Translations under genes and position numbers: made by a program | Notes under the pieces: generated by a model | What the model saw: the letters and a program-made list of their open reading frames with translations, nothing else | Database searches by the model: none | What the model was told of the DNA's origin: nothing | Assembly (NCBI GenBank): GCA_014799465.1 | Contig: JAAVHZ010000006.1 | Coordinates: forward strand, 124,001 to 188,000 | Direction of reading: 5' to 3' | Length of the DNA stretch: 64,000 bases | Source: Lachnospiraceae bacterium | Lineage (GTDB): Bacteria > Bacillota > Clostridia > Lachnospirales > Lachnospiraceae | Shown here: positions 58,416 through 64,000 of the stretch, piece after piece | Layout of the letters: every line of letters begins with the position of its first letter | Numbering within the stretch: position 1 is the stretch's first letter

Positions 58416-59219
58416 CTAACCTCCCTGTACGCAAATTTTTTTCTCTGCAATTTTACATAATAATTTTCCGATTGCAGTAATTGCCAATAACCAAAAAATT
58501 TGTAAGAATATTGCTCTTTTCATTTCACTGTTATTCATACTTCCGCTATATATACGAAGTGCCACATTCTGCATAGACGCAAATGGCAGTAACTCTAAAA
58601 TATTCTGTATAGTTCCAGGAAAGAATGGCAGGGGGATAACAGCTCCTGCAAAAAATTCAACTGCCGAAGTGAATAACATCCGTAATCCTTGTGGTGATAT
58701 TGTGAAAAATGTCAATACATAAACCAGCATACAAAAAGATACAGTCATTGCGAGCCCTAACACTAATGTGATTATAAACAGAAAAAAGTGTAAAAGACCT
58801 GGGGGAGTAGATATTCCGTATGGGTCTGGTATAAATATTGCCACAATCAGTATAGGAAAGCATCTTAAAACGGCACGTGACAACCTATTGGCAATACTTC
58901 TGGAAAACCACATATTATAAATATTAACAGGCCGGCACAATTCATAAGAAATATTTCCGTTTACGATTGAATCAAAAATTTCGTTTTCTATCATCCATGC
59001 GGCAAAAAATGCAAGGAATGCCTGCTGCAGCCAGATATATGAAGCAGTTGAGGAAAAGCTCATTGGAAATGCAGATGTATCTGCCTGATAAAATGCTTTA
59101 AATACCATAATTTCCATAAAGCCCCATACAAACTGGGTTACAATTCCGGCAAGTGCTGCAGTCCTGTATTGCAATCCTACTGTAAACCGCATGCGGAAAA
59201 AAGAAATATATTTTTTCAT
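58416..59219 (-). CDS. ABC-2 type transporter permease
   Basis: NGNISYELCRPVNIYNMWFSRS; paired permease. Confidence 0.85.
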   Translation of the reverse strand: MKKYISFFRMRFTVGLQYRTAALAGIVTQFVWGFMEIMVFKAFYQADTSAFPMSFSSTASYIWLQQAFLAFFAAWMIENEIFDSIVNGNISYELCRPVNIYNMWFSRSIANRLSRAVLRCFPILIVAIFIPDPYGISTPPGLLHFFLFIITLVLGLAMTVSFCMLVYVLTFFTISPQGLRMLFTSAVEFFAGAVIPLPFFPGTIQNILELLPFASMQNVALRIYSGSMNNSEMKRAIFLQIFWLLAITAIGKLLCKIAEKKICVQGG

Positions 59220-59232
59220 AACACATTTCCTC

Positions 59233-60021
59233 CTATATATTATATGTACGATACAGTTCTGCCACAGTCTCGTCTATATTATTGCTATTGTTTTTAATAT
59301 CTTTTAATGTTCCATCTATTAAAATCTGACCTTTTCCGATTAAAATAATACGATTTGTCAATGCTTCTATATCCTGCATATCATGTGTAGTCAGAATTAC
59401 CGTAGTTTTATGGGTTTTATTCTGTTTTAGGATAAAATCCCGTACGGCGAGTTTGGATACAGCATCAAGTCCGATTGTGGGTTCATCAAGAAACAGGATT
59501 TTTGGACTATGAAGAAGGGAAGCGGCTATTTCACATTTCATACGCTGCCCTAATGACAACTGGCGTGTCGGAGTACGCAGTAACTCCTTCAAACACAGTA
59601 ACTCTGTCAATTCCTCGAGGTTGTTATTATATTTGGAATTTGATATAGAATAAATATCCTTTAATAATTCAAAAGAATCTATAACCGGAACATCCCACCA
59701 CAATTGTGAACGCTGACCGAACACAACTCCGATATTTTTGACGTGTTCAATTCTGTTCTTGTAAGGGATTCTCCCATCAATAAGAACATTTCCGCTGTCA
59801 GGTGTCAATATTCCGCTAAGGATTTTAATAGTAGAGCTTTTTCCAGCTCCATTCGGACCGATGTAACCTACCATCTCTCCATCATCAATGGTAAAATTCA
59901 CATCATTAAGAGCGTGAATCACTTCATATTCACGGTGAAAAAGTGCTTTGCAGGCTTCACCAAATCCTGCATTTCTTTTTGCAATCTTGTACGATTTGCA
60001 TATGTGTTCCATCGTAATCAT
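59233..60021 (-). CDS. ABC transporter ATP-binding protein
   Basis: GPNGAGKSS, LSLGQRMKCEIAASLLHSPKILFLDEPTIGLDAVSK. Confidence 0.95.
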   Translation of the reverse strand: MITMEHICKSYKIAKRNAGFGEACKALFHREYEVIHALNDVNFTIDDGEMVGYIGPNGAGKSSTIKILSGILTPDSGNVLIDGRIPYKNRIEHVKNIGVVFGQRSQLWWDVPVIDSFELLKDIYSISNSKYNNNLEELTELLCLKELLRTPTRQLSLGQRMKCEIAASLLHSPKILFLDEPTIGLDAVSKLAVRDFILKQNKTHKTTVILTTHDMQDIEALTNRIILIGKGQILIDGTLKDIKNNSNNIDETVAELYRTYNI

Positions 60022-60322
60022 TCTTGCTTCCTCCTGGTAGTTATATTTTCATATCTTGCCAAGCCGGTCTGGTTATGCCGGATTTTGCCGGTCATATACC
60101 GAAGGTAAAATATTCAGTTGAAACTTCAGTGTATCAAATAGTTATGGATTAGTCAATATTACGGATTACAAATTTAAAAAGCAACAGTTTAAACCGGAAG
60201 ACTTAAGTGGCTGTCTGCATAAACTGTCAGGGCGGATTTTAATTTAACTGAAATGGATTAAAATGAGAAGATTACAGTGGGGTGAAATATTTCACTTAGC
60301 TACAGGTTCGGCATGCAAATTT

Positions 60323-60347
60323 CCAGATAATGCATCTGGCCTTTTTT
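60323..60347 (+). terminator. Orphan terminator-like hairpin
   Basis: CCAGAT-aatgc-ATCTGGCCTTTTTT with no plus-strand CDS upstream. Confidence 0.6.
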
Positions 60348-60474
60348 ACAAAAAGTCTGTCAATATTTTTGAATCATATTGTCAAACGGAATCAGAGTAT
60401 TTATAATTAAACTGGAATGTAATTTAAATCGGAATACGGTCTTTTCAGACTGAAGGATAAAGGAGGAAATTTGA

Positions 60475-63339
60475 ATGGTTAAAAATGTCAATAAACAGAT
60501 ACTGTCAGGTATAATGTCACTAACAATGGCAGTGTCGGTGCTCGCAGGAGTGCCATTTACAGGGAAAATAAATGCGGAGGATGAAATAGTACTGCATAAT
60601 CCAGTGGTGGATATGGATGCAATGTGTGCAGGACAGAAGGTCACATGGGACTGTGTGTATTTTGGAAGCTATCCGCAGACGGAAGTTAAGGCAGGTGACA
60701 GTGAGTATGAGGCTCTGCAGAGTGCGGAAGGCTGGGATGATAATGGAGATATTGTCATGAATGACAATGTTATAAATAACAATGTTGTAAACGGTACAAA
60801 GTACCGCAGGATTCTGAAAGGTGATGCAACTTATGCCACAAGCGGAAGCGGCAGTTATTATGATTGGGAAGATAGTGCCACATACCATTATTTCAGGTAT
60901 GAGCCTGTGAAATGGAGGGTGTTGGAAACGGATGGAAGTAATGCAATGCTGTTGTCTGACATAGCACTTGATGACAGGAAATATAATACAGAAGAGAAAG
61001 ATACAACATGGGAGACAAGTACAATAAGGAGCTGGCTGAATGGGTATAATGCTGATATCAACCAGGAACGCATAAACTATGTCAGCAGTAACTTTATAGA
61101 CAGTGCATTTACGCCTGAAGAACAGTCAGCAATAGTAGATACTAATGTAATAAATAATAATAATTTGAATTATGATATCGAAGGTGGAAATAACACTACG
61201 GATAAACTGTTCCTGTTGTCGGAGTCAGAAGTATGTACTGATACTGCATCCATATATGGATTTGCACAAGACAGAGAAAATTATGATGAGGCAAGAAGAT
61301 GCAAAATCAGTGATTATGCCAAAGCTATGGGAGTATATAGCTTTAAATCTGAAGAAGGGAATTGTGTTTGGTGGCTTCGCTCTCCGGGTGGCTATAGTGA
61401 TAGTGCAGTATCTGTTCACGATAACGGCTACATTAGCTATGACGGATATGATGTCAACAGCAGTCGTTATGGTGTGCGAGTGGCTTTGAATCTGAATCTG
61501 TCATCATCTAATATCTACACCTATGCAGGAACAGTATGCAGTGATGGTATTATGGATGAAAGCGGAAAAGCAGAAGAAAATATATCAAATCCAAGAATTG
61601 TAAATGTAACAGATGCACAAAGAGGGCAGAATGCAAAATGGGACTGTGTGTATTTCGGAATCTATCCTCAGACAGAGGTTAAAGATACAGACAGTGAATA
61701 TTCTGCTTTACAGAGTGCGGAAGGCTGGGATGGCAATGGAGATGCTGTTGTAAATGGTACAAAGTACCGCAGGATGTTAAAAGGTGATGCAACTTGTGCA
61801 ACAAGCGGAAGTAGCAGTTATTATGGTTGGGAAGATGATACCACATACCATTATTTCAAGTATGAGCCTGTGAAATGGAGGGTGTTAAAAACAGACGGAA
61901 GTAACATAATGCTGTTATCTGACATAGTGCTGGATGATAGGAAATATAATACAGTATGGAACGATACAACATGGGAGACAAGTACAATAAGGAGTTGGCT
62001 GAACGGATATAATGGTGACATGAATCAGGAGGGGATAAACTACAGTAGCAGTAACTTTATAGATAGTGCATTTACAACAAAAGAACAGTCAGCAATAGCA
62101 GATACAAATGTAGTGAATAATGACAATCTGGAATATGGTACAGAAGGTGGAAATGATACCGTGGATAAACTGTTTCTGCTGTCAGAATCGGAGATTTATA
62201 CAAAAGAAGCAAAGGCGTATGGTTTTTCAAAGGATAGGTTTGTATTTGATATATCAAGAAGAAGCAAGAGCAGTGATTATGCCAAAGCAATGGGAGTAAA
62301 AGAAGGGAACTGCTATTGGTGGCTTCGCACGCCGGGCGGCTATAGTAATAGTGCAGCATATGTTAACAATAATGGCTACATTAACGATTACGGCTATAGT
62401 GTTAAGAACAATGATAATGGTGTGCGAGTGGCTTTGAATCTGAATCTCTCATCATCTAATCTCTACACCTATGCAGGAACGGTGTGCAGTGATGGGACAG
62501 TGAGTGTTATAGAAAAACCAAGTACAGAAGAACCAACAACGGAGGAGCCAAGTACGGAAGAGCAGACGACGGAAAAACCAAGTACAGAAGAGCAGACAAC
62601 GGAACAGTCAAGTACAGAAGAGGTAACAACAGAGCAGCCAAGTACAGAAGAGCAAATAACGAAAGAAGAGATGACAACGAAGGAGGAGCCAACAACAGAA
62701 GAAGAGCAGGTAACAGAGCAATCAACACCGGAGAAGTCAACAACAGAAGAACCGACAACAGAAAAAACTACTGTAAAGAAGAAATCACAGACTATAAAAG
62801 TTACCAAATCCTATACAAAAACATATGGGGCAAAAGCATTTAAACTGAACGCAAAACTTACCAAAGGAAATGGGAAATTAAAATACACTACTTCCAACAA
62901 AACCATAGCTGTTGCAGATAAAAACGGCAAGGTTACCATAAAAGGAACAGGCATATGCACCATAACGGTAACCGCATCTGCCACCGATACTTACAAAGCC
63001 GCATTAGCAAAGATAACCATAACCGTAAAACCAAAGAAAAACAAGGTAACAAAATTAAAAGCGGCAGGCAGCAGAACATTGAATGTCACATGGAAAAAAG
63101 ATACAAAATGTACGGGATATGAACTGCAGTGTTCCGCATCAAAGAAATTTACCAAAAAAGATACAATAATAAAAAATATAAGTAAGAACAAGACAACATC
63201 ATATAAGATACGGAAACTGGCAAAAGGAAAGAAATATTATATACGCATAAGGGCATACCGGAATGTAAAAGTAAACGGAAAGACAAATAAACTGTACGGA
63301 GACTGGAGTGCGGTTAAGCAGAGTGGGAAAGTAAAGTAA
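60475..63339 (+). CDS. Secreted surface protein with two DUF6273-like domains, Thr/Glu/Pro-rich linker, Ig-like and FnIII domains
   Basis: Signal peptide; two copies of CVYFGxYPQTEV...YEPVKWRVL...WWLRxPGGYS...GVRVALNLNL; TTEEPSTEEQ repeats; FnIII-like C-terminus. Confidence 0.85.
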   Translation: MVKNVNKQILSGIMSLTMAVSVLAGVPFTGKINAEDEIVLHNPVVDMDAMCAGQKVTWDCVYFGSYPQTEVKAGDSEYEALQSAEGWDDNGDIVMNDNVINNNVVNGTKYRRILKGDATYATSGSGSYYDWEDSATYHYFRYEPVKWRVLETDGSNAMLLSDIALDDRKYNTEEKDTTWETSTIRSWLNGYNADINQERINYVSSNFIDSAFTPEEQSAIVDTNVINNNNLNYDIEGGNNTTDKLFLLSESEVCTDTASIYGFAQDRENYDEARRCKISDYAKAMGVYSFKSEEGNCVWWLRSPGGYSDSAVSVHDNGYISYDGYDVNSSRYGVRVALNLNLSSSNIYTYAGTVCSDGIMDESGKAEENISNPRIVNVTDAQRGQNAKWDCVYFGIYPQTEVKDTDSEYSALQSAEGWDGNGDAVVNGTKYRRMLKGDATCATSGSSSYYGWEDDTTYHYFKYEPVKWRVLKTDGSNIMLLSDIVLDDRKYNTVWNDTTWETSTIRSWLNGYNGDMNQEGINYSSSNFIDSAFTTKEQSAIADTNVVNNDNLEYGTEGGNDTVDKLFLLSESEIYTKEAKAYGFSKDRFVFDISRRSKSSDYAKAMGVKEGNCYWWLRTPGGYSNSAAYVNNNGYINDYGYSVKNNDNGVRVALNLNLSSSNLYTYAGTVCSDGTVSVIEKPSTEEPTTEEPSTEEQTTEKPSTEEQTTEQSSTEEVTTEQPSTEEQITKEEMTTKEEPTTEEEQVTEQSTPEKSTTEEPTTEKTTVKKKSQTIKVTKSYTKTYGAKAFKLNAKLTKGNGKLKYTTSNKTIAVADKNGKVTIKGTGICTITVTASATDTYKAALAKITITVKPKKNKVTKLKAAGSRTLNVTWKKDTKCTGYELQCSASKKFTKKDTIIKNISKNKTTSYKIRKLAKGKKYYIRIRAYRNVKVNGKTNKLYGDWSAVKQSGKVK
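61369..61546 (+). repeat. C-lectin-like end of DUF6273 copy 1, candidate variable repeat
   Basis: GYSDSAVSVHDNGYISYDGYDVNSSRYGVRVALNLNL. Confidence 0.7.
62319..62499 (+). repeat. C-lectin-like end of DUF6273 copy 2, candidate variable repeat
   Basis: GYSNSAAYVNNNGYINDYGYSVKNNDNGVRVALNLNL. Confidence 0.7.
62517..62765 (+). repeat. Low-complexity (S/P)TEE(P/Q)TTE linker repeat
   Basis: agtacagaagagcagacaacggaa units. Confidence 0.93.
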
Positions 63340-63455
63340 GGAAAAAGAAAATATCTCTTGAGGGTAAGTGTCCTGTCTTATTAATCTTTAATGAGACAGG
63401 ATGCTTTTTATGTTGTAAATATGGTTTTGAATATCTGAAAATCATATACAATGTG

Positions 63456-63484
63456 TTGACAATCATACGACATTATGATAATAT
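63456..63484 (+). promoter_or_regulatory. Sigma-A type promoter of the gene at 63657
   Basis: TTGACA-17 bp-TAATAT. Confidence 0.65.
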
Positions 63485-63656
63485 ATCTACAAAGCATAAG
63501 TTTCATATCTAATATCTTATTTTGCATATCTGGTTATCGGAAAATGTCATAGTGGAATCGTGCTTTTATTTCAAAACAAAGAGGAATAACGGCAGGAGAG
63601 TACACAAGGCATAACGGAGCCGGAACTTCCTGTAGTAAATGTAAGGAGGAAAATGT

Positions 63657-64000
63657 ATGGGAAGGAATGATATTAGTTTGAAGTCTTATCTTTCGGATAA
63701 GAGAAGATTTGCAGACCTGTTTAATTGTACACTAATGGGCGGAAGTCAGGTTATAGACCCTAATCGGTTGGAAAACTCGCCTACAGTAATGTCAGTGTCA
63801 GATGAGAATGGATTTATGGAAAGGATAAATGATATTTCCATGAAATATACATTTGAGGATAGCAGCCTTGCACTTATTATACTTGAGAATCAGGAATACA
63901 TTGATTATTCCATGCCTTTGAGGGTGATGTTACAACAGGCATTGGCATATGATGCACAGTTAAGGGATATTAAATCCCAAAATAAGAATCACAAGCTGAA
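63657..64000 (+). CDS. Rpn family recombination-promoting nuclease/putative transposase (PD-(D/E)XK), truncated by window end
   Basis: MGRNDISLKSYLSDKRRFADLFNCTLMGGSQVIDPNRLE...; open to window end; aaggagg RBS. Confidence 0.7.
   Translation, partial: MGRNDISLKSYLSDKRRFADLFNCTLMGGSQVIDPNRLENSPTVMSVSDENGFMERINDISMKYTFEDSSLALIILENQEYIDYSMPLRVMLQQALAYDAQLRDIKSQNKNHKL

Noticed and set aside
62469-62807. Minus-strand ORFs rich in SSVVGSSV / LLLLAPP (62469-62807, 62507-62758)
   Set aside because: Antisense of the TTEEPSTEEQ linker; low complexity artefact.
60475-63339. Complete DGR cassette in this window
   Set aside because: No reverse transcriptase, Avd-like accessory gene or template repeat is visible here; only the variable-repeat-like pattern is reported.
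1-64000. tRNA/rRNA genes or CRISPR arrays
   Set aside because: None recognised by eye on either strand; a tRNAscan/CRISPR search would be needed to exclude them fully.

Overview
AT-rich Firmicutes chromosome segment, most likely a Lachnospiraceae/Clostridia gut bacterium (inferred from spoIID/spoIIQ-like genes, a T-box ileS, Feo genes and a surface alpha-amylase; no database search was possible). Housekeeping content: GH13 amylase, PlsC, VanY-like peptidase, ileS with T-box, glycogen phosphorylase, SpoIID/M23 pair, feoA-feoA-feoB cluster with an unlisted 43-aa Cys-rich protein, Fur-like regulator, desulfoferrodoxin, several two-component systems, and a PMT-like mannosyltransferase. Accessory content: (1) an Agr-type quorum-sensing module with an unlisted 41-aa AgrD-like peptide that has Ser where Cys is usual, running directly into two tandem lactococcin-972-like bacteriocin genes and their membrane protein/ABC ATPase pair (48762-55480); (2) a Dam-like methylase + AlwI-family endonuclease + 1.2-kaa SIR2 protein defence cassette (17440-23600); (3) a surface protein with two DUF6273-like domains whose C-lectin-like ends differ in a pattern resembling diversity-generating-retroelement variable repeats (60475-63339); (4) a large adhesin gene split by one in-frame TAG, with putative sortase-anchored partners (27990-35914); (5) a pentanucleotide CARTR x15 tract inside the ileS T-box leader. 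Family calls are from motif recognition only.
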